Shown here: positions 20,461 to 31,100 of the stretch, piece by piece
Layout: every line of letters starts with the position of its first letter
Numbering within the stretch: the first letter of the stretch is position 1
Assembly: GCF_047495875.1 (NCBI RefSeq)
Contig: NC_092497.1
Coordinates: forward strand, 33,983,375-34,047,374
Reading direction: 5' to 3'
Length of the DNA: 64,000 bases
From: Pithys albifrons albifrons
Lineage: Eukaryota > Chordata > Aves > Passeriformes > Thamnophilidae
Made by a program: the position numbers and the translations under genes
Notes under the pieces: model-generated
What the model was told of the DNA's origin: nothing
The model's input: the letters and a program-made list of their open reading frames with translations, nothing else
The model's database searches: none

Positions 20461-22988
20461 CTTGGTCCGCTTTCTGTAGAAATACAAGCGTAACCCTTCC
20501 CCCAGGTTATTAGGGGAAAGGGGCCCTCCCACCTATTGGTTTCTAGGTCTTTATACATTATTCTAGGTTTCTCATCACTTAAGTTGTTACTTTCGTTAAA
20601 ATGACGAAGGATGGGGGTCAGATTTCCTTCTTGGCGGTTCAGGAGATTGAGGAAATACAAGGCTTTAGCCAATTTTTCTTGGGGTGTTAGTGATGCGGTG
20701 CTCTTTTCTTGTTTTTTCAGCATGTTTTTTAAAGTTTGGTGAGCACGTTCCACTATCGCTTGCCCCGTAGGATTATGAGGTATCCCCGTGGTGTGTCTGA
20801 TGCCCCACTGCTGGAAAAATGCTTGCAGGCTGGCCGAGACATAAGCAGGGCCATTATTGGTCTTTATTTGCGTTGGCACTCCCATGAATGCAAAGGCGGC
20901 AGTTAAGTGCTTCTGAACGTCTTTGCTTTTTTTCCCCGTGTGGGCAGACGCCATCATTAATTTGGAAAAAGTGTCAATTGAAACATGTACATATTTTAGT
21001 CGGCCGAATTGAGGAATGTGTGTGACGTCTGTCTGCCACAGCTGTAACGGCTTCAGCCCCCTAGGATTGACTCCCGAAGGCTGAAGGGGGGAAACTTTTT
21101 GGCACTCAGAGCAATTTTTGATGATTTCTTTAGCTTGACTTTGGGTGAGACCGAATTGTTTCTGCAACGCCTTTGCGCTTTGATGGAAAAATTCGTGGGA
21201 GGTGCGCGCCTGCTGCACCAGGTTAGGGACAACAGACACACCTGCCAAAATATCGGCTTGGCGATTTCCCTCCGCTACGGGACCAGGGAGAGTGGAATGA
21301 GAGCGGGTGTGGACAATGAAATAAGCGTGCTCTCTTTGGCCAATTAACGTAATTAAGAGTCTGAAATAGGGTGAAGAGTTGTTGGTTACGCAATTTTTTG
21401 AGGTAGGAGTGTTCCGCTCTCTTAACAACTCCTACTACATAGGCCGAATCACTGACAATGTTCAGAGCCTGGCTGGAGAAGATGGTAAAGGCTCTGACCA
21501 TTGCCGACAACTCCACCACTTGGGAAGAGCCTGTGGTGACATGGCAGTCATGACACCACTCATCTTTGACTTTCCATGTCACCACAGCCTTGCCCGTTCT
21601 TCCCGACCCGTCAGTGAACACTGTGACGGCGCTGGGAATAGGGGTCAAGGACCGCATAATTTTTAAATTTAGGGGGATAAATTTGAGTTTTTGTGTGATT
21701 TTCTTACCGGGTAAGGAGAATTGCACTTGGCCCTCAAAATCCTGGACCGCCAATTGGAAATCTGTGGAGAGAAGGACCATTTGGTCGTAAGTTTCCGATG
21801 TTATGGGAAGATAGATGGTATCAGGGTCTCGGCCTTCCATTTCCCAGCACCGCTTCCTCGCCCTGAGAATGACTTTACTAAGCATCTCAGGGAGAGTAAC
21901 GATGGTTTTAGAGAAGCAGTGCTGGAGGAAGACCCATTCCCAAATGATCACATCGTCGTCCTTCTCATTAATTTGCCCTATGATGGCAAAGGGCTGTTTT
22001 GGGCCTTTTAGTACAACCAGGATAGGCGGGACCCCTACCAGCTTCCTCTGGGACTGCATTTTCGAAATTTTATTCTCTACAATTTGGAGGGCATTTTTAG
22101 CTTCTTTTGTCAGGGACCGGGGAGAATCGAGGTTGGGATCCCCTTGCAACAGGTCGAATAGGGGGCTTAACTCATCGGTAGTTATACCCAATTGAGGCCG
22201 AATCCAATTAATATTTCCCAATAGTTTCTGCATATCATTTAGTGTCGTGACTTCATAATCAATTTTAATTTTCTGTGGAGTAATGGAGGAATGGGACAGT
22301 CTCCAGCCTAGGTAATGCCAGGGAGAATCCCATTGGATTTTTTCTGGGGCAATTTCAAAGTGGAAGGCCTGCAACGCTGTTGTGACCGAATTAAGGACCC
22401 AAATTACATCTTTTTTGGATTCTGCGCAAATTAATATGTCATCCATGTAATGGTAAATGATGACTGTCGGGTTTTGGAGCCGAATTGGAGACAGAATTTT
22501 GGCGACATAAATTTGGCACAGCGTGGACGAGTTCTTCATGCCCTGTGGCAGAACCTTCCATGCAAATCTCTTATGGGGTTCTCCGGCATTCCTAGTTGGA
22601 ACAGAAAACGCGAACTTGTCCACATCCTCCGGATGCAAGGGGATCTGGAAAAAGCAGTCCTTGATATCAATTATCACAATGGGCCAATTTCGAGGAAGCA
22701 TGGATAAGGCTGCCATACCTGGTTGTACTGGGCCCATGGACTCCATCACGTCGTTTATTTTCCTTAAATCATGTAATAACCACCACTTGCCCGACGCTTT
22801 TTTGATGACAAAAATGGGAGAGTTCCAGGGACTGGTTGATGGGGCGATATGGCCTAATCTTAATTGTTCTTATACTAGTAACTCCAATTGGTGCAGCTTC
22901 TCGACAGGAAGGGGCCACTGGTCTACCCATATAGGTTTTTGTGTTAGCCAATTAAGTTTGGGTAGCAGCTGCTCACCAGTGGCCGATG
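20385..22988 (-). pseudogene. pol: ERV-2 pol: RT, RNase H, integrase (broken)
   Basis: The pol frame opens after the slippery site at 22992-22998. A TAA at 22870-22872 interrupts the RT N-terminus. RT then reads on with LPQG and YMDD (22438-22449). RNase H has TDGSG, VELSA and SDSAYV. A one-base-type frameshift falls near 21335-21375, before the last RNase H motif (GNRQADILAG). Integrase has the zinc motif (H-E-F-F-H and C-S-E-C) and a core with D (TDVTHI) and E (VERAH), but the second catalytic Asp is Asn (codon 20856-20858). A WVPS-type C-terminal segment follows. The features are beta/ERVK-like. Both nonsense and frameshift lesions preclude a full product. Confidence 0.93.
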
Positions 22989-23743
22989 TTAAAAATTTGT
23001 TTTTAATTTGGCACCCCACTGCCCCAGTATGTCCCTCCCCCAAAGCGTCGTTGGCAGTGGCAGTATTAGTGGCCTGCAGGAGGCCACATTTCCGTCAGAG
23101 TCGGTAAAGGTGATCACATGCCGACTCTGCATGGGTCGCAGAGTTCCTCCCACCCCAGTGACACTAAGTACTGTCTCCTCTTTTGGCCAGATGTCCGGCC
23201 AGTCCCTGACGGCAATGATGGTAATATCCGCCCCTGTGTCGAGTAGCCCCTCGATGTTTGTCCGTCCCAGGGGTGAGGCTACTACTACTGACAGCAGGGG
23301 TTGTTCGGCCGTCGGGGTGGTGGTCCAGTTGACTGCCTTCTCCACAGGTTGATGTTGTTGTAGCTGTGACGTTGGGAGAAGGACAGCCACCGGATCCGTT
23401 GAGGAGACTTCCACTGGGGGGAGAAGAACTTTAAAAGAAACAGTCAAGTCTTTATCATTGAAGTTGTCATTATCAGGAGTTATAAGTCTAGAGTAGGCAA
23501 TAATGCCTCTTTGTGAGGCTTGCGCGGCTGGTTGTAAGAGGTACTCCTCCCCCATTACCAATGGCTGCATGGGTGTTACCTTCATCTCGCACTCCTCCCC
23601 CTTCAAGATGACACAGGGATCACTGGGGTGCAAGATGATGCAGCGAACCCGCTCTAGTGCAGGCTCGGCTCCGACTGAGCCCGTTGGAGGCACGCAGGAG
23701 AGGCATTTATTGTCATCGCGCCCCTCCCGGCGCTCGGTGGGGA
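22989..23743 (-). CDS. pro: ERV-2 pro: retroviral aspartic protease in its own frame
   Basis: The frame is entered by -1 slippage at 23744-23750 and ends at TAA 22989-22991. It has no need for its own start; the first listed initiator-like codon is GTG. The protease active site DTGAD (about residue 152 of the 234 after that GTG) and the LWGRDILGQWG segment near the C-terminus are clear. The ~140 residues before the active site have no motif I can name; betaretroviral pro often carries a dUTPase there, but its signature motifs are not evident. No lesion is seen in this frame. Confidence 0.85.
22992..22998 (-). promoter_or_regulatory. ERV-2 pro-pol -1 frameshift site (A AAT TTT)
   Basis: The minus strand reads AAATTTT in the register A-AAT-TTT of the pro frame, immediately followed by the pro stop TAA. 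A -1 slip enters the pol frame, which begins with typical RT N-terminal sequence. Its form (X-XXY-YYZ) and position are those of a programmed retroviral frameshift site. Confidence 0.8.
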
Positions 23744-25892
23744 GTTTCCCTGCCCACCACCCTCTTTGCGCTGCGCTGGGGGGTCGCTAAAGGTGACCTG
23801 CTTCCTATATTGGGATTTAGGTGACTTCGGAGGAAGCGGGTCACCGTTGATGTCAGTTACGGACCTACACAACGAGGTCCAGTGCTTCCCCTTACCGCAG
23901 CGCTGGCAATTGTACTTCGGCAAAGTCTTGGGTGAGGGTGGTGGTTGGTTGGCGGGGCAGTGTCTTTCATAGTGCCCCACCTGGCCGCAGTTGTAACAGC
24001 GGCCCGTAGCCGCGCAAGCAACAAGTTCAAGGTCTTTTTTAGAATAGTCCACGTTGCGGCAGGCCTCCACCATTTCCAGCAACGTGGGGTCCTTCAGGGG
24101 CCGGAGGATTCTCCGGCACTCCTCGTTTGCCTTCTCTACAACTAACGATTTGAACAGTACGTCCCGGGCTTTAGGGTCGCTAATTTGTTTTGAAATAGCT
24201 TCCCTAAGCTGGGATGCAAAGTCGTAGAAAGGTTCCCTTGGTTCTTGAAATATCAAGGCGTAGGAAGGTGTGCTGGAGCTGGTTTGCTCCACCTTCTTTA
24301 TTGCCTCGAACACCAGGTCCGCTGTTTTATGTAATATAGGCAGGGGAATTACAGCTTGCTGAGCGTTGGTGACAAACCTTCCCTCCCCATACATCTGATC
24401 GATGGCTCTATCCTTGGTAAGCCCCCTAGGTATGGGGACAAAGTCCCCCTTCGGTGACATGTTTCCTTATTAATGCCTTCCACTCCGCCTCAAAGGTGGA
24501 GTATTGTAGGGAAGGCAACCAGGCGCTCGTCACCTGCCGGATGTCGTTTGGTGTGAGGTCGAACGCCTGGAAAAAGGACTCTAGGAGGCTTAACGTGTAT
24601 GGGGAGTCCAGGTTGTGCTCAGCAATGGCCCTCTTGATGTCTTTGAGCACAGGGTAGGAGATAGGCCTCCATTGTGGTGGCCTACCTCCCTCCACATGTA
24701 CTGGGAAGGCCTTTAACATGTCCAAATCCCCTGCCTGGGCCGCCTGCTTGTGCACGGCCTTCCACGCTTTCTCCTGCGCCTCCACGATGTGATGCACCAC
24801 CTCCACTTGGGAGGTGGAGGAGGCTGGGAAAGCGCGGGCTGTGTCTGCGGCCGTGGTGTCAAAGGCGTTTGGCCTTGGCGCCGAGGCATGTGTAACATCC
24901 AAAAAGTCACAGTCCGATAAATGTCCCGTGGGACTAGTGGGGGGAGAGATGTTCGACTCCCCCTCACTGTCCAGTTCATCACAACCCTCCGCCCTCGGTG
25001 TTATCGGGGCAAGAGGGTGTGCACACTCCGGAGGCGATGATGTAAACCGGGTGACGCGGTGGCACTCCTGCGATGTCCGGATGGAAAGTTGCCGGTGCAC
25101 GACGGATTGCCGCAAGGCCTGCGGCCTGGCCAGGGCCTCGGGCCTACACAGCTTCTCCGGTGCCGCATCGCAGGGTAGACTGGGCAGGGCACGTTGGCAA
25201 GGAGGCCTCGGTTGCAACGGTGGGTAGGCCTCCCTCGAGTGGGCCTTGGGCCTAGCTGCATGGGCGCGGCCATGTTGACTCAGGTGGGCGGGGCTATAGG
25301 CCTGGGTGGAGGCGTGGCCACCAGGTGAAGGCGGGGCCATGACGCCATGAGGGGCGTAGCCTTTGGGCGGTGCCTCAGGGGGCGTGTACTCGGGTGGTCC
25401 CTCCCAACGCTCCCCGTCAACGGCTCCTCCCACAGCTCCTCCCTCATTGTCCCAGGCCACGAGGTGTTTCACGCCGCCGCCATTTTTGCCGCGAGCCATG
25501 CAGTGTCCTCCCTCCGCCATTTTGCCCTTGTTCTTGTCCTTGGGGCTTGAGCAGGAGGATGAAGGCTTCGAGGCGCCATCTTGTGCCCTCGCCGAGTTAA
25601 CGGTCGGATGCCCAGTCCTTTGGCGGTCTTGGAGCAGCATATAAACTAACCGCCAGGAGATAAGCGCCTTTGCCGCCGTTTTGTCCCCTTTTTTCTCTGC
25701 TTTCCAGAGTGTGGCTCCCAGATTATCCCAGTGCTCGATGTTTAACTCTTCTGGGATTTGCAACTGGTGGGTGTTAATCCAAGTTGCTAGGGCCTTCAGG
25801 GAGGCTTTATCGTACTTGTGGCCCTGATATTCGATGACTGCTCTGATCTTTTTGTAAATTGGGCGCTCGGATTTCCCCAGAGCAGCTCCCAT
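23654..25892 (-). pseudogene. gag: ERV-2 gag, broken by one frameshift in capsid
   Basis: The ATG at 25892 encodes MGAALGKS, a myristoylation-type N-terminus. The matrix-like domain spans about residues 1-100. A long Pro/Ala/His-rich linker follows with a PPEY late-domain-type motif (166-169). Capsid begins near residue 385. The first frame ends at 24426. Capsid continues in another frame that is open by 24460, with a major homology region (EPREPFYDFASQL) and two CCHC knuckles (about 23957-23998 and 23867-23908). The net single frameshift lies between about 24430 and 24460. Gag ends at 23654, overlapping pro. Confidence 0.92.
23744..23750 (-). promoter_or_regulatory. ERV-2 gag-pro -1 frameshift site (G GGA AAC)
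   Basis: The minus strand reads GGGAAAC in the gag register G-GGA-AAC. A -1 slip opens the pro frame directly. Complementary GCGCC and GGCGC 10-25 bases downstream could form the stimulatory stem. Confidence 0.82.
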
Positions 25893-26137
25893 GACGTTAA
25901 TATAGAGTTCCGAGTCTTTCAGTCTTTTCGGGGGTTTTGGAGTTGGGGGTAGGAAGGGTAGGGGCTACCCCGAGAGCTCACCTCTCTCGCTGGTCGCCTG
26001 CTCCAACGATGAGGTGGGGCCGATGCCCAGTCTCTGCCGGGGGAGACTGCCAGACCGCAGGGTCTCAGACACTCCTGCGGCTCTCACCGAATCGAGACTG
26101 CAGTGAGCCTATCTTGAACGACAGACTCAGCAGACAG

Positions 26138-26155
26138 TCCCGGGTTTCGGCACCA
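26138..26155 (-). promoter_or_regulatory. ERV-2 primer-binding site (tRNA-Phe)
   Basis: The minus strand reads TGGTGCCGAAACCCGGGA, the exact complement of the tRNA-Phe 3' end. It lies two bases inside the 5' LTR end. Confidence 0.92.
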
Positions 26156-26157
26156 TC

Positions 26158-26747
26158 TGTCGCAGTCTTGGTCTCTTTGGGAAGGGACCAGACCAGCGAC
26201 GGGGTTCGCAGACTGCCAGCTGAGTTGTCGTTCGCTGCTATTCCTTGGCCCTAGGTAAGGTTTGCCTCGCGAGCTGAGAACAAACACCCAGGAGCCAAGG
26301 ATGGTCTGACCTGATCCGAAGATCCAGGCTGATCCGCTGATCCACTTTACTGAGGGGAACAGGGGTTTATATAACTTGGGATAGGGAAGGTTCTGGAAAA
26401 GGGGAGGAACTAAGGCGGAGCATGCAAATCCGCTAACAACTATAGAGTAGGAGAACTGAGGGGGAGTGAACTGGGGTGTGGACTTGTGCCTGGCCAGACT
26501 GGGACCGCCCCCAGGAGGAGCTGTCCAATGGTAGCTGTCCCTTTGCTGACAGCTCCTGCCTGCAGGGGAAGGTTCTGGAACAGGAGACAGAGGCAACATG
26601 ACTCCAAGAAAAATGAAATGGGGGTAGTCACGAAGTCGCTGTCCAGATTCATGGGGGTCTTCCTGGACCTTCCACACGTCGAACTCCGTACGGCGATCCC
26701 TTGCCCTCCTCCATTCCTGCATGTCCATATAGTCCCCATCTCCAACA
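26158..26747 (-). repeat. ERV-2 5' LTR (590 bp)
   Basis: About 98.5% identical to the 3' LTR by hand count. TATATAAA lies at 26366-26373. The polyadenylation hexamer that is AATAAA in the 3' LTR reads AGTAAA here (26345-26350). One reading frame stays open through the entire LTR, continuing past the primer site to 26084. Confidence 0.95.
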
Positions 26748-27097
26748 CGGTGGGGGTCATGATGGCCAAGAAAGCAAAATCAGGTCAATGTTGCAGCTGT
26801 ACTGTCAGCCCCTATTCTGAGTTACAGCTTTCTTTGAATATGCTTAATACAACTTCATGTTGTTTCACAATTAGTTATTCAGTTCTTTCCACCATAGATA
26901 CAAATGTATCATTGGCCACAAGGTTTGCACTTACTGTTTTTGCTACATATCCTGTTCTGTGGTTGATACATCCTCTAACTTGTTTATCTCTTACTTTGCC
27001 TTCATGCCTTCCTCTATTTCAAGGGTATGCTTTGAAATGCTGAAGGTCGATTGCTTCAGGAGTCAGCGGATTGGCAGACCCACTGTCACCCCCAACA
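26748..27097 (-). repeat. ERV-3 5' LTR (350 bp), separated from its body by ERV-2
   Basis: Homologous to the ERV-3 3' LTR over its full length and ending at the same outer boundary (minus strand TGTTGGGGGTGAC). Its first six bases are the ERV-2 target duplication. The sequence beyond 27097 is not a purine tract, so this is an outer edge. Confidence 0.82.
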
Positions 27098-27779
27098 TCC
27101 CTCAACTCCATTTCCCATTATGTAGAAAGGATGTAGATCTAGGGATAGTTTTCCAGCTGTGACTGAAAAGCCCACTGAGCTGGGTTTGATGATAGCTGTA
27201 TCTTATGGTACACTGATCAGTAAAGGTATTGTAAAGGTTTGTCATTGTTGTATTTGTTCAAGGTAATCCTTATGCCCAAACATCTATGAAATGCAATGAA
27301 AAGCCATAGCTTCAGAATTACATTTATGTTGGCTTTTCCTAGTCATTACTTTCCCAGCTCTTCTAATCATATTTGTTCTAGCACTAATGGGAAGGTTCGG
27401 TCATTTCCTAGAATTCACAAACTTTTTTCTTTCCTAATGCCTTACCTTTGTCCTTCGTCCTAAGCTAGTTGAAATTCTGGGATAATACTCAGTATTGAAG
27501 TATATAAGGCCACCTTTAGCTTGAGAAAATTTAAGAGTTTTTTAATTGTATGACCTGGTAGTACTGCAGTTTTGTAGAAAAATTTTTACTAACAATTGTA
27601 ACTTGCTAAAATCTCAAAAACTTGTCTGGCCATTGACTTGCACGACTGAGACTGATGGGACTACAGGTCACAGAATTCAACTTCTACTTTTTTATATGAT
27701 GAAATTCTGAACAAATAAATAATTTTGGGATAGAAAAGGAACAGTTTTAGGGAGAGGAAATATTATTGCTACCTCCTAG
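27098..27779. other. Intergenic sequence, nothing recognised
   Basis: AT-rich, without coding or repeat signals that I can name. Confidence 0.5.
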
Positions 27780-28125
27780 TACTTAAGAGTACAGGAGAGC
27801 TGAAGAGGGACTTGTACAGGGACATGTAGTGATAGAACTAGAGGTAATGGCTTTAAACTGGAAGAGTGTACCTTTTAGATCAGTTATTTGGAACAAATTC
27901 TTTACTGAGCAGGTAATGAGGCACTGGAAGAAGTTGCCCAGAAAAGTTGTGGATGCCCTGTCCCTGGAAGTGTGCCAGGCCAAGTTGGGTGGGACTTTGA
28001 GCAACCCGGTCAAGTGGAAAGTATTCCTGTCCTTGGAAGTTGGCCCAGCCCATGGCAAAGGAGGTTGGAGTGAGATGATCTTTAAGATCCCTTCCAACTT
28101 AAACCATTTTATGAATCTGTAAATT
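27780..28125 (+). repeat. CR1 LINE 3' end
   Basis: Textbook CR1 3' region: 'gaggcactggaagaagttgc', 'gtggatgccctgtccctgg', 'ttgagcaacccggtcaagtgg', 'gatctttaagatcccttcc' and a short 'attttatgaatctg' tail. The 97-codon open frame over it is incidental. Confidence 0.95.
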
Positions 28126-31100
28126 TTGATAGAGAACAAACTTGGAATCTCCTGAAATCAGCATAGCCTTTTCTGGTACATCATCTTGTACTCTTCTTAA
28201 CCTATACTGAAAAAATTCAGAGACTTGTGCTCTCTTGAAAGTTTTGCAGGTGTTGCATTTGATGTATGAGAAATTTGCTTGGTCAGAATACAGAGAAATT
28301 TAGAAATTACCAGTCTGTAAAAGCTTTCTCCTTAGAAGCCAACTTCTTAAATTTTTCAATTTCTTTTTTATTTAAAAGTACAAAGCAGACTTAATTGCCT
28401 TGCCTGTGAGAAAAATTCTCTATCTTTTTCCAAGTTGAAGAGGTTGATGGATGAATATCCAAATTTATAATCATTTTCAGAGGAAATGTTCTTAAAACAT
28501 GTGAAGACCTGTTTTTAGGTGTAATATATTCTAAACAGAAAATTAAATCAAAGCGACATTTTGAGATTATTTTGGTGTGTGCAAGTTTCTAAGTAATAAT
28601 GCTGTTATAGACCTGCTATTAAAAAGCTAGAAATACAACTGTCTCTTTCCATGCAGCATTTAAAGTGACATTTTCAACAGATACACTAAAATTATTTCAG
28701 GCTGTGTTTTGTGTAATTGGTAGCTTTTAGGGATGCAGTGTCATCTTTTTAATATCTGTGAGGTTCTTCAGCAGAAGATGGTTTATTTCATCTGGAGGGT
28801 GTGAACTATGACCTAATAGTTTTTCCTCAATTCCAATGCAAATATCTGTTGTATGTTCTCAGTAATAGCAGGCAACACTATAGTTATCTCATTTCTATTT
28901 CTAAGAAGTTATTCTATGATGAGCATCACTCAGTAGTATATATTGCACATTTCTCCTTTTTAATATTTTAATAGTGTAATACAAATTTCCATATGGCAGC
29001 ATGTTTTGCTTTTAACATTCATCTGTTGCTATCAGATTTTCTCTCCTTCATGACAGTGAAATACAAAGTGTTTGAAAATATGAGTATCTATGCTCACGTG
29101 AATCTTAGCAGGATGCACAATTGCCATTGGTTTCTTTTTGCTAGTGAGCAGACAAGTGTGAGAACTCTTGTCAGACTTTAATAGCTGGACATGCAAGGAA
29201 ATGAAGATACAAGAAAAATTTGTTTGCAGTCTCTTTTCTCTATAAGCCATTCACATATTTCTCCTCTTTCTTTACAGGGAGAGAGTTCTTCTCACCTCTT
29301 CCTTCTCAGGCCTTAAGTGCTGGAATGCTGCTCTAGTTAAGGATCTTATTCCCACAGAATTTTTATGTTTCTGATATTTCCAATGTTTTGCTACCTGTGA
29401 ATTTCTCTGAGTACCTGTCAATCCTTCTTTTCCATTATATCTATTTCCAAACTACCTTAGAGAGCGGGTTACATACACCTCACCTGTTTTCCTGCCCTCT
29501 GTGCTCAGCTTGACTTGAGTTTCAAAATGTAATCTGTCTCTGTGGTCGTGCATCACTTCCTCCTTGAGCTGCACTATGTTTTCAGAAATGCTTATTAGGC
29601 CTCATCCTTGATGTGGAAAATTACTATCGCTAAAGCCAACTGTCTTGCACCCCTATAAAAAATGGTCCTAAGTGAGACCCTTTGAACTTCCCTTGACCAC
29701 TCAGGCCATGACCAGAAATCTCCCACTGAGTGAGCACCTCAGAGCAAACAAACTCTCCAGCTTACCATACTTGCAGGATGCTGCCAAATGCTGGTAACTC
29801 CAGCTTGTCAAGGCTCAACCCTTCACCTGATGAGAAGCTGCAATGGCATCCACTGTGAATACTTCACTGAACTTGAGGGAATTCTTCACAGCTATGTGTA
29901 CCTCATAACTCCTTTAGGTCAGTGTGCATGCAAGTGTGAATATGCTTTTCTTTTAGTAATCTGTTAACTCTTACTTGAATTTCTACTTCTTGTAAACCAG
30001 GTTCTTATACTGGATCTGTAAATCTTCATTATAAACAACTAGTGAATCCAAATTAAGGCAGCGGAGACATCTGTGAGATTTTTGAAGGGGGAAAAAACCC
30101 CCAAAAAACCATTTCTCAGTGTAACAGAAGGTAGCAAGAAATGTGTGTGTGTGTTTTCACTGACTTTTACAGACTTCTCTGCATCCTCCTAAGCATTGAT
30201 ACATCTGCTGTAATACATCTTATTTTTCATGTGAGACAGTTAAGTTGCATGGATACAATTGTACATGACCTTTTGGAAGACAGGAAACCAATCACACTGG
30301 TACTGAGAAAATGCAGTCCACAAGTACATCATGCATTAGGAATGGGATATACAGATCTTCAGGTCTGGTTTTGAAAAATCCAAGGCAGCAATTATAAATA
30401 GAAATAGCTTAATTTCCAGCCAAGTCACCAAAGCTCATACAGAAAAGCTTCTTTTATCGAGTGTGTAGAGACTGCCCTGGAGAAAATTTGGGAGGATCAC
30501 AGAATATGCAGAGAGTTGAGTCATCATGAAAGAGAATGACTTTAGGAAAGAAATGCAGGTATCGTCTTTCTTTTTCAGATAAAGTATGTCACAAACAGGA
30601 ATAGGTTCCTGTGTGGGAAACAGCTGTTCTGCCAAAGGGGCCAGGGAACAAAGGGTGTTAGGCAAAGGCAGTGCAGAGCACACAAAACAAGTGCAATGGC
30701 TACCAATTTCCTTCCTTTATCATGTCACAACATAACTTAATGCAGAGCTACAGAGAAGCAATTGCTCCAGCTTTCAATACAGTTATCATGTCTGATTCAA
30801 ATAAAGAGTAATGCATGCTGTCATCCTGACAAACTTAGAACAAAAGGTAACACCTATGAAAAAACAAATCTAGGCAGAGGAATATATTTGCTAGCAAAAT
30901 CATTTTTCTGGAAATATTACCAGAAAAAGGGAAGTTTTCTTCTCAAGAAAATGGTATAAGAAAAGATTGGCATGAGGCTACAGAGTGCTTTGACCAGCAA
31001 AAGTTACATTTTTGTGCCTCCAGTTAGGTAATGCTCAAGAAGAAAGAAGTGCTATGATGTGCAAGGCCAAGATTTCCTCCTGTTGGTTTTACAAGCACCA

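Larger units (their letters stand above)
18657..26747 (-). mobile_element. ERV-2: 8.1-kb provirus, beta-like gag-pro-pol with gamma-type env
   Basis: Two 590-bp LTRs flank a tRNA-Phe primer site, gag, pro, pol and env, all on the minus strand. Target duplication: tggtgg (18651-18656) and cggtgg (26748-26753), 5 of 6 bases, the 6-bp length expected of beta-like elements. The LTRs differ at about 9 of 590 positions by hand count (about 1.5%), so it is fairly young, perhaps a few million years at typical avian rates. gag and pol are damaged; env is open. Confidence 0.95.
14741..27097 (-). mobile_element. ERV-3: old, internally deleted provirus, split by two later insertions
   Basis: Reading the minus strand from right to left, the pieces are: 5' LTR 26748-27097, tRNA-Trp-like primer site 18631-18648, leader 18374-18630 plus 17354-17620, start of gag about 17353, degraded gag, env remnant to about 15000, purine tract, and 3' LTR 14741-15085. 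pol is missing. A solo ERV-L LTR (17621-18373) and a whole provirus (18657-26747) interrupt it. The two LTRs match along their whole length at roughly 85% by eye, so the element is old. Possible decayed target duplication: cctctc (14735-14740) and tccctc (27098-27103), 4 of 6 bases. Confidence 0.8.

Noticed and set aside
26748..27097. Independent solo LTR unrelated to the neighbouring elements
   Set aside because: It matches 14741-15085 along its length, shares its outer edge, and a primer-binding site lies just across the ERV-2 insertion; it is the displaced ERV-3 5' LTR.
27829..28122. 97-codon open frame
   Set aside because: It is entirely within a CR1 3' region.
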